This document shows positions 21,945 through 34,111 of a DNA stretch of 64,000 nt, piece by piece. The first letter of the stretch is position 1. The number at the start of each line of letters is the position of its first letter. The position numbers and the translations under genes are program-made. The DNA comes from Platerodrilus igneus (taxonomy: Eukaryota > Arthropoda > Insecta > Coleoptera > Lycidae), in contig JARFIW010001469.1 of the NCBI GenBank assembly GCA_036346225.1, positions 7,906,001 to 7,970,000 on the forward strand. The letters run 5' to 3'. Below the pieces are notes generated by a model, which saw nothing but the letters and a program-made list of their open reading frames with translations, did no database searches and had not been told where the DNA came from.

Positions 21945-24900
21945 CAGGGCTATATTACCCATTAGGCCTAGTTAGGCACTTGCCTAACTGCGCCAATACG
22001 GAAAGGGCGCAAAGTCCACGACCGAACAAAAAAAAAATTCTTCAAGAATCATCAAGTAAAAATACCGTAACCCTCTATTCTGACCATCGTGAATCACGGA
22101 GCCGCACTCTCTCTAGCATGCATACGGAATAGATTAACGTATAGGTGTCGTTCAGTGTCTCTATCGATATTAATACAGACAGGCTGCTAATATTTTGTTG
22201 CCCGACAAGCTGAAACCTGATCCTTTTTATCTATTTATGGTTGTTGTGCTTTGTACTTATAGACTGCAGTTCCAGTAGCGGAGCTTTATCCCATACCCCC
22301 AACCGTCAATTCAAAACATTGCGCTTGGTACGGTGCGTCCGTCGTGTAATTGTACATATGATTGAACATACACTAATGAGGTCGCGCGTTGATATGTGAC
22401 TAGTGGTACCGGGCCTAAATCTGACTACGAGTTACGTTACGAACTAGGAGATATTCTTTTTTTAAAGTGAAGTTTTGCTGCATGAAGATCCAACCTCGCG
22501 CGCGCAGAGCGCTTCTACTTCTATGTTATTCAAGATGCAGAAGGAGCATCACCAGTATCAAGACACAGACATTCATAAAGGACTGGTTACAACTGATACA
22601 CTAAATTTCACAATAATGCAGATCCTGCAAAATGGGCTTTGACAAAAAGATTAGTAGACTACATTACTCAAAATGGCCCTGTTTAAAATTTAGAAAAAGA
22701 TCTTCAGTTGACAAAAGGAATGTTTGGAAATAAGACGCGGGCTCTTAATAAAAATGTTTTTTTTAGAAAGATGGCTAACGCAGAAGTCACACTACGCAAA
22801 TGTTTAATTTATTCAGAGTCCACAAAAAAAGTGTTTTGCGTACCCTGCCGGTTATTCTCTGCTGTTGCTAGATTTGCCCAAGAGGGTGTTGATGACTGGA
22901 TAAATCTAAAAAAATTGTTAATGGTCCACGAAAACTCTGCAAAGCATAAGTCTAACCTACTATTCTTTAAAGCTAAGGGTACTGAATTAGGCAGAATTGA
23001 TACAGGCTTACCTGAGGTAATAGAGCAAGAAATGTCTTACTGGAAAAACGTTTTGCAGAGAGTTGTCGTTGTGGTTAAAGCTTTGGCTTCCTGTGGACTG
23101 CCATTTAGGGGAACAGATGAAGTTGTTGGCTTTTTACATAATGGAAGTTTTATGATGTTACTTGAAGTAATTTCCGAATTCAATTCATTTTTAGTTATAC
23201 AAAAGTATAGAAATCCTGGTAAAGGTAATATATCTTACCTTTCATCAACCGTATGTAATAAGTTTATTTAAATAATGTCCCATAGTGTTCTAAGTGATAT
23301 TGTTCGAGAGGTATGGGAACAGAAAACTTTTCTCTCATCCTTGACTCAACGCCGGATATGGCATACATTGATAAATTATCTTTAGTTTTACGATATGTTC
23401 ATAAAAATGGAGACTCAGTTGAAAGATTTTCGATGTTTTTACCCAACGTTGGTCACAAGTCAGAAGATCTCTTTACATGCGTCACTAATAAGTTGAAAGA
23501 ATTAAAGATAGATTCACAGAACTGCCGTGGACAGTCTTATGATAACGCGTCGGGTATATACTCAGGACTACAAAACCAGAATCAAGGAAGAAAATCCCGA
23601 AGCGTTCTATGTGCCTTACGCCTGACACACTCAATTTAGTTGGGACCAAAAGCGGCGAATGCTGCCTTGGAGCTGCTTTGTTTTGTAATTTCCAACAGGA
23701 AGTTTACAAATTCTTTTCTGTTTCTACCCGCAGGTGGAAAGTGTTGAGCCAGTTTCAGGGAGATATTGTTGATGATAACGCTAAAACAGTAACACTAAAA
23801 AATTTATGTTACGTGGCGGCCTGCTGATGGCGATGTATACATTGCCTTGAAGAAAAATTGGTTTGCTGTCATTAATGCGATCTCTGAAATAGAGAAAGAC
23901 ACTGACCAGAAGATAGCGTCTAGAGCTGAAGCATCCACATTAATGACAAAGCTGCAACACTTAGAAGCAGCAATATTATTGGAGGTTTGAGGAACGATTT
24001 TGATCAGGGTAAATAGCGTCGGTGCACATTTACAGAGAGTAGATTTGGACTTAACCGAGGCAGTTAATTTATTGAAATCGTTGGCGTCATTCTTCGAAGA
24101 AATTCGTAACGATTTCGATAACTATGAAAAAAAAAGGCTATAAAGTTATGCGGCCTGGAGTCGTATGAAATAACAAAGAAACTGATTCAAAAACCTAAAA
24201 TAGATGAAATCCGAAACAACCATGAAATATATTTTAACGAACGCGACCAATTTAAATTTAATGCCTTTAATATCATCTTAGATAAGCTTATTGCAGGAAC
24301 TAAAGCGCCGTAGCGATGCTTGTATGGACACTTTGAAAAAATTCGATACATTATTCCGCCTAAACGATGTGAGTGTTACAGAATTAGAGGAAAAGGGCCT
24401 AGAAATCAGTAAAGCATTCAGCAAAGACATCGAAAATGAAATAATAGATGAGCTAGTTTACCTTCAGTGTCAATTAAAAAGTTTAAAACTTGTCAGTTTG
24501 GGCATTGGTAGTATTGCAATCCCAGAGAATTGAAGACACTTATTGAAATGGCTAAAGGAAAAAGAATTACAAGACATTTACCCAGCCGTTGAAATCTTAC
24601 TTAGGATATTTAACACACTCCCTATTTTGAACACAACTGCGGAACGCTCATTCTCAGTCCTAAAACGCATTAAAAATGTTTATAGAACCGGTATGATTCA
24701 AGAACGCGTTACTGGACTTGCCCTGCTATGTATAGCAGGTGAGCTTACAAGAAAATTTTTTTTAGAAAACAATACAAATATTTGCGTTTCAGAAAACAAG
24801 AAAAGAAGCTTAAATATTTTTTTAGTAATTCACTTTCTTTGTACATTATATGTAAATTTTATTTGAACATTAATTTTGTTTGTTATGACAAAAAATATTT

Positions 24901-25005
24901 TTATATAAAAGTAAATTTTTATTTTGATTTGAGAAGGTATCAATCAAAAAGGGGCGCTTTTCGATTTGGTGCCTAACGGCGTCTAATGTGGTTGATCCGA
25001 CCCTG
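21945..25005 (+). mobile_element. hAT DNA transposon (complete boundaries, dead)
   Basis: The left end CAGGGCTATATTACCC and the right end, read inward as CAGGGTCGGATCAACC, form imperfect inverted repeats that both run into GTTAGGC. The flanking 8-mers GTAATAGG (21937-21944) and ATAACAGG (25006-25013) agree at six of eight positions, as expected for an eroded hAT target duplication. The interior encodes a broken transposase. At 3.06 kb the length is normal for an autonomous hAT. Confidence 0.9.
22590..24775 (+). pseudogene. hAT transposase (ZMYM1-like/TTF-finger type), multiply broken
   Basis: Segments in order: ADPAKW...LTKRLVDYI (about 22620-22660) with a stop soon after; a TTF-type zinc-finger region at 22708-23000 with CLIYSESTKKVFCVPC and a later HENSAKH; SYWKNVLQRVVVVVKALAS; then, after a stop near 23270, a catalytic region with FSLILDSTPD (23330-23360, catalytic Asp) and NCRGQSYDNAS (23520-23555). 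Next, in another frame, come LNLVGTKSGECC, SVSTRRWKVL and, further on, NTTAERSFSVLKRIKN (24630-24675), the hAT C-terminal dimerisation block. At least three frameshifts and several stops separate these. The family joins host DNA by cut-and-paste in the nucleus; this copy cannot encode it. Confidence 0.9.
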
Positions 25006-25084
25006 ATAACAGGAAATAGATAGACATTCTACTATTTACAGAATAATTCATAAATAAATTTTAGTTCAACAAAGCTAAAAAGAA

Positions 25085-25250
25085 TGATAATTCCTATGAT
25101 GATACTTTAATAGAAGTCGAAAAAGTAATTTACAAATTGAAAAAGTCGAAGGAGCCTGAAAAAACAAGTTTTGTTGAAATATCAAAAAAGGCAATTCAAA
25201 ATCTAATTAAGGCGAGTCTAGTAGTGTTCTTGCATCGCATGTTCATTTGA
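25085..25250 (+). pseudogene. Possible LINE (Jockey-like) reverse-transcriptase fragment
   Basis: A 50-residue open stretch contains EVEKVIYKLKKSKEPEK and IQNLIKASLVVFLHRMF. This resembles the N-terminal RT block of Jockey-type LINEs, where a KLxxxKAPGxD motif precedes an IFN block. The APGxD core itself is altered, and no downstream RT motifs follow. Weak but patterned similarity. Confidence 0.3.
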
Positions 25251-25259
25251 GAGAATTCT

Positions 25260-27663
25260 TAATTATTGTTGAGCAAAAGGGCACTTGCGAGTGTAAATTG
25301 CGCCTGTATAAATTTTCGAAGCAAATAAAACATTCCCATTCAGATAACAATTTAGAAAAAATCTCGAAGTAGGTGATGCAATCACACTTTAGGGCTTTCG
25401 TTTAGCAATTCAAACGAAATTTTTAATAATCCAGAAAATTTTTAGAAATCTATTATGATTACCCAAGAATTAACAATCTCTACAAATGGATTTGCTGCTT
25501 TACAATACTATTGTGTTACGTTTCAATTTTGCTTTTAAAATTTACTTGTTACTTCATAAGCCCGTTTTACCATAAATCTGTTAAATTTTTCAACATAGTT
25601 AATAATAAATACGCTTTCTACAAATTTTCATTTTGAACTTATTCATTTCGAAACGACAAGTTTATGCTATAATTAAATAGTCTATGCCCTGTTTTAGATA
25701 ACCTTCAATTTGTTAAACCTTCCGATAGCGTAAAATTGCTTCTTATGTGTTTTCTATATAAACATTCGTCTACATAGTGTTTTCAACTATCCGATAAAAC
25801 CGTGTTTTCAGGTTTCGTAATCGCGTTTCGATAAGCTAGGATTTGCAGTTCGAATTCGTGTTGCTTTAACCATTGTTAAATTCGATTCTACAACTTGTGC
25901 GTCGAAGTGTTTTCTACATTATTCGTCGCCGTATTTCTGTTCAACAAATAGAAGGGGTCTTGCGTGTATTGGTGAGTCTCCCAGCGCGTACCCATTCTAA
26001 TCAGATTCTTTTTTTAGCTTCTTTTAGCTAGAGGCCAAATGGGTTCTTTCTTTATGTAGAACAACTGCTTTTGTCTGTAGACCAACTACTTTTGTCCGTA
26101 GACCGCTGCTGCAATTATGGTAGCAGAGTAAATATATGCTGGCGACCATGGCGTTCCTGTGTTGACTCACCCCTGACGACTTGCGAACTAAGTATCTGGA
26201 CACTAACAGGTATGCAACTCGTTTTCTTTTGTGTGTGTCAATGGCATATTCCGTATCAACGTTTGGTGTAGAAACGTGATATCGTAGAACTATTGTTTAT
26301 GGCCGCTAATCGATACTATCGCTCTACAGGTGCGATGTACTATTTTTAAAGAAGCTCGTCAAATGAACGCACACGTTTATTGGCTTTTTTAATTAGTTAC
26401 TTTATAAAAAGTATTAGGTGAAATTTTAAAAATACTTGACAAAATCTCTCACAGTTTTTATTTGCTACTGATTAATTTTATTTTGTGTAAATACGAGATG
26501 CGCACTTCGTATCCTGATTGTTAAATTGTTCGTATAGTATAATTGTTGGCTGTAAAATAGTAACGTTTAATTTATTTTCCTTTTGTTTGTTTGTACAGAA
26601 TTCTTTATTTATTTTTATATGTTAATAGATAATCGTGGGCGATGTACTTTATTTTTTTGTTTTTTTTGGTATGTAGGCGAATCCCCCCACTCTCCGCGGT
26701 TGGTAGTTAGCCTGGTATCTACTTTTCTTCCGGCTACGTCTAGGTACGTAGCAATTGCTATTGTTGTAATACAATATTACATTATATCAATCCAGGAAGT
26801 GAAAATGTTATAAAAATATGAAAATGAGTGTGATTTCATGTTTCACGAAGTGAGCGTCCATAACTTTCTGATGAAAATCATTAAATGTTTTAAATGTTTC
26901 TGAAAAAGATTGAAAAGCTATCTTTAAAAACGCGGTTGATATGCAGCACACAATTCTGTCATTAACAATTAGCTATTGTTTAAACCTGGCAGCAAATGGA
27001 TAAACACGAATGTCGTAAATCTGTGTCCCCTCAATGATTTCAATTTCATGACAATGAGTTTGTATTTATGAGGTTGATTAATCAGTAAACCTTGAAAAAC
27101 GACTCGGGTATAAATAACTAATGCCGTTTGTTCCTTATCGTATGAGGAAATTAAAAAATGTTATAGCAAAACAGGGTTTGCAGTGCCGGAGACATCGCCG
27201 AAGCTTTTTGCGAGAAAACGTCTAAACGCATGTATAAAATGAAAAGACATGACAAGCAACAATCTCGTGTTGTCTATAACTTTTGAATTACAAACTTTCG
27301 TTTAACTACGATTAAACCACTTTACGAAGCTTGGCTAGGTTACACGTATTTATAATATTTATAGGTCTCTTTTGTTATGTTATTGAACGGCGATTAATTT
27401 TTTTGCTGGGTCAGATAGCAAATCGAATTACCCTCCCGCTTGATAAGATTTATACACGCGGGACTCACGTTGAGAGAAACGGCCTATTATTTATTATTAG
27501 AATATTATAACGAAGCTTTTTTTAACGACAGTTCTTTGTTGTCTAAACATAAGCCTCTTTACTCGTAGATAAAATGAAATTACATTGGTACATTAACACT
27601 CAAATTTATATTTATTGTTAATTACTAACGGTTAATTTCTAATTTATGTCAAACACATAACAC
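25260..27663. other. Unassigned spacer
   Basis: No gene was recognised. A small tandem of about 23 bp (TAGACCAACTACTTTTGTCC and a variant) lies at 26058-26105. Open frames at 26071-26271 and 26583-26813 have no domain. Confidence 0.4.
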
Positions 27664-27863
27664 TGTTAATTTATAATGCAGTCAGGCAACTGTATACTCA
27701 TCCCTACTTTAAATCCGTGAATTAAACAATACCATATGTTGTAGACTTTATTAAGGTAGTTAAAATATAAATTCATTATGTCGCAATAGTGGCGTGTACA
27801 GAGTATAGATAGAATTCCATTATTCGCCTTAAGATTTTCTCTTTTGACTTTTCTCTCTTGTCA
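27664..27863 (-). repeat. BEL/Pao LTR (3' copy in minus orientation)
   Basis: On the plus strand it runs from TGTTAATTTATAATGCAG to CTCTCTTGTCA; about 90% identical to 33816-34016. Preceded (minus sense) by AGGG, a short purine tract. Confidence 0.85.
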
Positions 27864-29776
27864 CCCTGTTATGTATATTAAATCTAATCCACAATAAAAT
27901 AAATCGTGGTAGATTTTTATATTACCTATCGAGAATTCTTATGTAACTGTAACAAGCTCAGGGTAAGGTTAGGATGGAAATTGGCTTTTAGTAAAAGAAA
28001 ACTCTTAAGACTTTTAGCTAACTGAGTTTTTGACCCATGGTCGCATGAGATTGGGTCAGTGGGTTTATTAAAGTTGGAAAAAACAAGATAATGGGCGCCA
28101 CCTAAATTTTTTATAAACAACTGACCAAATCAATTTGCTTAAGGCAAAATTTGGAAACCTAGGTTATCGATAACCACTTTAAATACAACGTTTGATTGTC
28201 ACAAATATGATACTTACATCTGGTCGTCTTCTTCAATGAACTAACGATGACTAGGGCGACTCTGAAACATAATTACTACCAACATAGATACCCTATATAT
28301 CTTACAAACCAGTATGAGCATGTAATCTTTGATTTAGTTTCAATTAGTTTCCACTATATCGTGGTACGCATTCCGGTAAGTTTAACATTTTAAATACCTA
28401 ACAAACTTTGGAGAAATTTAATGATTACTGAGTAATGAACTGAAGTCAAAAATAACTCTATATTCTCTTTTAAGACAAGTAATGAACATTTTAAATTATA
28501 AGTGTACTAAATAAAAAAATAAAATTCTTATGAATTTAGTTTCTTGAATTAGATATTTAACTTTTGGACATTATTTTTCATAATCTATAGTCTGGGGTAG
28601 CGCTACTAAGACTTTACAGTTCTTTAAAAAATTTACTTAACTTTTGGCAAATATTATCAATTAATTAGTTAATCCAAGTTCAAACTTTATTATACAGGAC
28701 TTAGGTTCTAGTAAATCAGCATGTTGGTATTTCAAATTATGGTAAACAAGATAATTATCATGATTGCTTGTCAACACATGTTACTATCCTCTACATACAA
28801 CCGGTGAGGTACAATTTCCAAGGTTGTACACACCATTAATTACAAAAAATTGTTATACTCATTGTAACTGTACATTTTAACAAAATAAGCTTTTAGCAAA
28901 TTAATTAACAAAATTATTTGCAGGAGCCATAATGAATTGTATACAACAACCTGAGGTAATTACAAGCTTCAAAAAGAATTCATTACATACGTAGATTACG
29001 TAATGAACTTTCTTACGGCAGCCTTATCTTAAAATTTTAAACGGTCTTACCCACAGCGACAATGACCTTTAACCTTCAAATGACATGTTGTTGATCGACT
29101 AAACATGCTAGGTGTAGCTGCATAGCGAAAGCCGCCATATGTCCAACAAATTGCTTACGCATTTATATACTAAACGAGTTCCATAAAATTTGCTTGAACC
29201 AGACCAAATAGAATATGTTCAAGATAACCTAAAGTTGCATCGAAATTACATAGAATTACATCGGAATTATCAAATTGTCGGAGTTGTCGGAGTTATTGAA
29301 GTTGCACTGTAATAAATTGCATAATTAATTTTAATATGATTACACATTTAAATAAACCGTAGCCAAGAAGAGTTTGTACACTACACTTTTGCACAAGTTG
29401 TCATAGACAACTTTTAAGATACTGCGCCTTTATTACAGCGTCTTTGCCAGGAGAACTTAATTTTCCTCACCATCTTGAGTGTTTTTTAAACACGCCAAGC
29501 GACCTTTCAGTTCAACGAGGAAACGAAAAGTGACTATCTGTCACGAATCGTCGGAACAACTTGAAAATCTTAGATATTACAAAGACGTAAGAGCACGCGA
29601 ATAGGTTTGTATACATGTTACCAGTAAGGACAATGTGATATGTAGTAGATTGTAATTGTAATTAAAATTGTAGTGTTCCTTGAAGTTTGTTGGTTATTAA
29701 ATATGCAATATCGAATGAATCAATAATATAAACGTTATTGAATAAAGACTAAAATAATAGATGCACAACGGTAAAG
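27864..29776. other. Unassigned segment between BEL LTR and RT remnant
   Basis: The expected RNase H and integrase coding is not seen here. No other element was recognised, so it is either a later insertion or unrelated sequence captured by rearrangement. Confidence 0.4.
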
Positions 29777-31600
29777 TCAACGAATAAATTTGCAGGAAAA
29801 TTGCAACCCTTCTGTTTCTATCACAACCTCTGATTCTGCCTGCCCAGAGTATATGATTCCTATTTTTAAGCAAATGTAAACATATAAACTAACAAATACT
29901 GATGACATGAGTTTAGAGTTTGACACCCAATTACGAATAATGAAACCGGCCTGCTTGTGTATTCGAGCTACTTTCTTGGTCACTGTAATTGCCTCGTCTT
30001 CTGTCAGAAAGCTGTCCAACCAGTCATCCACGTAATGGTTATCACAAATAGCGTAGATGGCTCGTGGACACTCATTAATAAAAGGCCGCGCATTTTGTTC
30101 TAATAGGTAATACATGGAGAAATGTCATCACGTCATCACTTGCATGACGAAGATACCAATTTATTGATGTGGATCCTCAGGCCAAAGAAATCGCTGACTT
30201 TGTTGGTCGTCACGTCGAATACTCACTTGATGGTACATTTCTTTGATGTTACCTGATATCGCAAATTTATTTTGTTGAAATCTATATAGAATCTCTAACA
30301 GTGAACAGAGCAAATCGGGCCCTTTCAAAAGCATCGAATTTAAGGATACTCCAGACACCTGCGTTACAACGTCCCAAACTAATCGCATTTTTCCCTGCTT
30401 ATTTGGATTCATTACAGGAAACAGGGAGATACCACGTTTTTGGTGTCTTTTGCACAATCTAGTCTGAATTCAGCGTGCGTGCGTATCCATTAGCGATATA
30501 GTTTTGCATTTGCTGTTTCATATTTGCTGCAAACTCAGGATTTTTTGCCAATTTTTTTTCAAGACTGAACAGTCTGCTGGTGGACATGCAAAGACTGTCT
30601 GCAAGTACTATTTCATCATGCCGCCATAGGAGACCAGCTTCATACCTGTTCTCTAGTTTTTTAGTAGTACGGCGTAATATTTCTTTAGCATGACGATCTG
30701 TCTTAGACTCCAATATTTATTGTGGTGCTTTAACCCCCATACTTTCTATTGCAAAGTATTCTTTAATTTGCAAGTGTAAATCACTGTCCGTTGTGCAATC
30801 GCAGATGTGGTAATGTTGATTTTGCTCCTTCAAGTATTTAGCATTATCAACGTTCCCAACTATCGTCCACCGCAGCCTCGTTTTAGTAGCTATAGGCTGC
30901 CCCCAACCACCTTTTTTCACTTTTAATGGTAACGCTAACCGCCAATGTTCGACTCCAATAAGCAGTTGTGGTTTTACTGCACTGTATTGTTAGATACTAA
31001 ATTTCTCAAAAGGTAAATAGTATGTCTACTCTACCTTATAGGCGACAGAGCCAAATGTAGATGCGGCTTTATGTATGAATTCGTAATATATTGTGTCTAT
31101 TAAACTTTAGTAATTATTGAATAGGTATGTGGAACAAAAGCGTATATTTAAGAAGCGGAAAATCGTATTCGTTACAGTATGTTTGTATTGGTAAGTTTCT
31201 TAGATGACTATAGCATGTATGCTTCGGGTCGAAGTTGAGGCTTTGTCGGGTTAGGTTTAATCTCTCAACAGTTCGAACATTCGTGATACGGTACCGTTTC
31301 TGCGTGTAACCATCTGCGGAAATTTCTAAAGATAGGCGAAGACTTTGTTTTTCTTCCCGTGTAGTTTCACCAGTCCACTTAAGATGTAATGGTTGTACAG
31401 GTCCTACAAGCTGCAAATATTTAGCAATATCTTCATCAAGAAGTTTTCTAGATAAGCCTTCGTTCAGAAACGCATATTACTGGAAGAATCCGAAAATATA
31501 CTTGAGCCCTTGGTAAAAAATGAATAGCTCTCACATTTAGGTCTGAAGTAGTTTGCATACCTCCTGTAGCCTCTCGCGAGTTATGAGATCCCCCATCTGT
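29777..31600 (-). pseudogene. BEL/Pao pol remnant: protease and reverse transcriptase
   Basis: Read on the minus strand. A protease region (about 31470-31410) keeps only a damaged active-site block (DSSSN where DSG/DTG is expected), followed by a DUF1758-like tail (31114-31416). Then come pol linker blocks: KKGGWGQPIATKTRLRW (30860-30920), WRHDEIVLADS (about 30600) and RT motifs KMRLVWDVV (about 30390), LLKGPDLLCSLL, FAISGNIKEMYHQV (Asp to Asn in the first RT catalytic motif) and NHYVDDWLDSF (about 30010-30040). Stops and frameshifts separate the blocks. The RT ends abruptly after the YVDD region, and no RNase H or integrase follows. Confidence 0.88.
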
Positions 31601-32115
31601 TATACATATAAAACTAATAAAGATATTAGGAAATATTAGGAAATGTTAGGACAGTGCAACAATGTCATAAAAGACAAATTGCAACAATTTATTACAATTT
31701 ATTATGATGATTTCAGTTTCCACGAGTGGAAACGCTACAAAGTAGCACAAGGATAAGTGCCACTGCAGATGTCAGGTCACAGACGGTCGTAGGATGTCAC
31801 GTACCGAGATTACGCAGAATAAGCCTGCAACATTGTAATTATGAATAGCTTTTAAGATAGCAACTAAGTATTATGAATAGAGTCAAGTGTAGGCGGACAT
31901 TAGGTCCGCAGGTTCCCACAGAATTGTAAAGAGGTAGAGAGATTATAAAAAGACCGGGAGCTCCGCTCCCAGTCAGTTCATCAAACGTTCAGCTTTTGCA
32001 TTGCAGTTCGTAGATAACTCACTGTACAATAATTAATAACTTCGACTTATATATTATAATAAATTAATTCAAGATTGTAATTGTTCAAATCTGTATAAAC
32101 AAATAAATGTGTTAA
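31597..32115 (+). mobile_element. Probable solo LTR inserted in the BEL element
   Basis: This non-coding block interrupts the path from zinc knuckle to protease. On the plus strand it has a TATA box (ATTATAAAAAGA, about 31943), a GGGAGCTCCGCTCCC hairpin just downstream, an initiator-like TCAGTTCATC and AATAAATTAATTC as a candidate poly(A) signal (about 32060). This is the layout of an LTR. Ends are uncertain: TGTTA occurs at both edges (31599 and 32111) and may be terminus or target duplication. It does not resemble the BEL or copia LTRs here. Confidence 0.55.
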
Positions 32116-33740
32116 GGACCAAAAAAGTCTTTTTAAAAAGGACCGCTCGAAGCCACGAACCTTAACTCGCGTTGCTTTAAAATGTTTACTGGGATCGCGA
32201 AGTAAGGCATGATGTTTGTAGTCACAATCACTTACACCACACACCTTTTGTGTCTTACAAATATTCCAAAATGTTTTGTTAGACATTTTCTGGAAAGACC
32301 AAACCTTTTAATTAGGCCACAACGCTCATTAACGTTGTTATTTGTAAAAGCAGGACAGTTTTCTACGTTATGTGTACCGGTAGAACAAATGTCGCACTTT
32401 CGGCTTATTGCCGCGTAGTTCTGCTTGTCGTCTCTGGGATAATCTGAGTTATCTGCATGCACAGCATGAAAGTGTCCCTTCTTATTGACGTCGGCGCTGC
32501 ATGGTGGATTCATTTCATACCTTCGAAATGGTGTAGTATTGCTAGGCGTTACTGTACTAGCTATATTTGCTATTTCACTTAGCCATTTGTCAAATGTTGA
32601 AAGATTTATAGTTTCATAGTTACGCTTATATGTTGCCCATTCTAATTTTTGAAAGCCCGGTAGCTATTTTATTAACTCCTGAAGCAACATTGGATTGTTT
32701 GTATGCTCCACCATATTTGACGCTTTCATTGTTACACATAACTGCTGTACAACTATAGACAAGTCTAAAATCGTATCTAATTTTTCAGGGTTAATTTTTG
32801 GGACCGCCCTGACTTGATCGATAATTTTTTCTGGGATTAGTTCAGGTCTTCCAAAACGCATACGTAAAGCTTCAATCGCTTTTGACACAGCCTCTTGATA
32901 TACCAAACAACTTCGTGGCAGCTTTAAGGCGTCACCTTTCAAGTTTTTCTGAAGCCGGATCAAGTTATTGTAATTTGTTAAATTAAATTCAGTTGAGGAT
33001 CGCGTGTAACTTGAAATAAACATGGGCCATTCATTTGGAGACCCGAAAAAGCTAGGTAGATCAGGCACCCGACGAAGGACGGACGAGTTACAACATATTT
33101 TCCGAGGTATCTTACTAGTACCGTCAACAATTAACCCTTCATTCAAGTTTCTGGCGTTTACCCCAGGAGCATGGACTGAACTGCCACATGCTGTGTTAGG
33201 TTTTTCTAGTCGATGAGAGGTATCTTTAGCATGAGGTGACTGCTCAACAACCCATCTCGTTACAGATGCTTGCTCGAAGGCTTTATTGCTTTCGCGTTCT
33301 TCTGAGTTCGAGCTGCCGGATTCGCTTGAATAGGTTATTTTGCGTATGAGTTTATATTTTTCTTCAAAATAGCAACTATCTTCTATATATTGCCTGATTC
33401 GCGTTTCTTCAAGTATCCGTCTTTGTTTTTAAAGAGCTTTCAGTAATTCTTTATGTTTTGAACGCGAATCCTTTGTTCTTGTTGTAGAAGCGCGGAATCT
33501 AGTCCTAGTAGAGCTGGCACTGTGTTCTTTATTTTGTTTACTGATTCTATTCGTAGATTGGATTTTGCACTATTTGCACGTAAATGACAAATTTTCTACT
33601 TCTTTGGTAACATCTACGCAGCCAAAATGGTACCATACGTCGCACTTTTCACATCCTGCCATATCTACTATGTCTATCTTATCACAAACTCCACTCCTTA
33701 ATGTCCTCTTTTACCAACATTTTTACGTACAAATGTGGTT
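32116..33740 (-). pseudogene. BEL/Pao gag with N-terminal PHD-like finger and C-terminal zinc knuckle
   Basis: Read on the minus strand. At about 33695-33565 there is a C-x-AGCEKCDVWYHFGC pattern followed by a final CxxC pair that contains a stop, which fits a PHD-type zinc finger. After a Ser/Arg-rich linker (33540-33200) comes the DUF1759-type gag core (33146-32664) with LPSFFGSPNEWPMFISSY and IRLQKNLKGDAL. Beyond about 150 bases the zinc-binding region has CDICSTGTHNVENC (about 32395-32436), a CCHC-like knuckle. It is followed by WNICKTQKVCGVSDCDYKHH (about 32211-32270, next frame). Gag would package RNA in cytoplasmic particles. Frameshifts disable this copy. Confidence 0.85.
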
Positions 33741-33815
33741 ATTAAACGTACAATAATAAGCTGGCGTTTACCTTAATGTTCTTGCGTGTATAGGCACAAT
33801 AATAAATTTGTAAGA

Positions 33816-34016
33816 TGTTAATTTATAATGCAGCCAGGCAACTCTATACGCATCACTACTTTAAATCCGCGAATTAACCAATACCATATCTTGTAGACTT
33901 TATTAAGGTAGGCAAAATATAAATTTATTAAGTCGCAATAGTGACGTGTACAGAGTATAGATAGAGTTCCATTATTCGCCTTAAGATTTTTCTCTTTTGA
34001 CTTTTCTCTCTTGTCA
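33816..34016 (-). repeat. BEL/Pao LTR (5' copy for the internal region)
   Basis: Partner of 27664-27863. It also directly follows (minus sense) a 3'-internal fragment at 34017-34111 ending in a purine-rich AGAAGGG, so it acts as junction LTR between two internal regions. Confidence 0.85.
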
Positions 34017-34111
34017 CCCTTCTGTTTCTATCGCAACCTCTGATCCTGCCTGCCTAGAGTATATGATCTCTATTTTTAAGCAAATGTAAACATACAAACT
34101 AACAAATACCA
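34017..34111 (-). repeat. BEL 3'-internal fragment outside the LTR
   Basis: Nearly identical to 29802-29897; ends (minus sense) in a polypurine-like stretch against the LTR. Confidence 0.8.

Larger units (their letters stand above)
27664..34111 (-). mobile_element. BEL/Pao LTR retrotransposon, rearranged and internally deleted
   Basis: Two 200-bp direct repeats (27664-27863 and 33816-34016) behave as LTRs, TG...CA when read on the minus strand. Between them, from right to left, come a PHD-like finger, gag, zinc knuckle, protease and the first part of RT. RNase H and integrase are absent; an about 95-bp segment that belongs just before an LTR (29802-29897) follows the RT directly. The same 95 bp lies outside the right LTR (34017-34111). 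The outer flanks do not form a matching 5-bp duplication. The locus is therefore a recombined or tandem remnant rather than one clean insertion. Confidence 0.85.

Noticed and set aside
28095..28120. Gypsy-type primer-binding site (TGGCGCCCAT, minus strand)
   Set aside because: No LTR end (CA) precedes it and no gypsy coding is nearby; a similar TGGCGCCCAT near 52507 is equally isolated.
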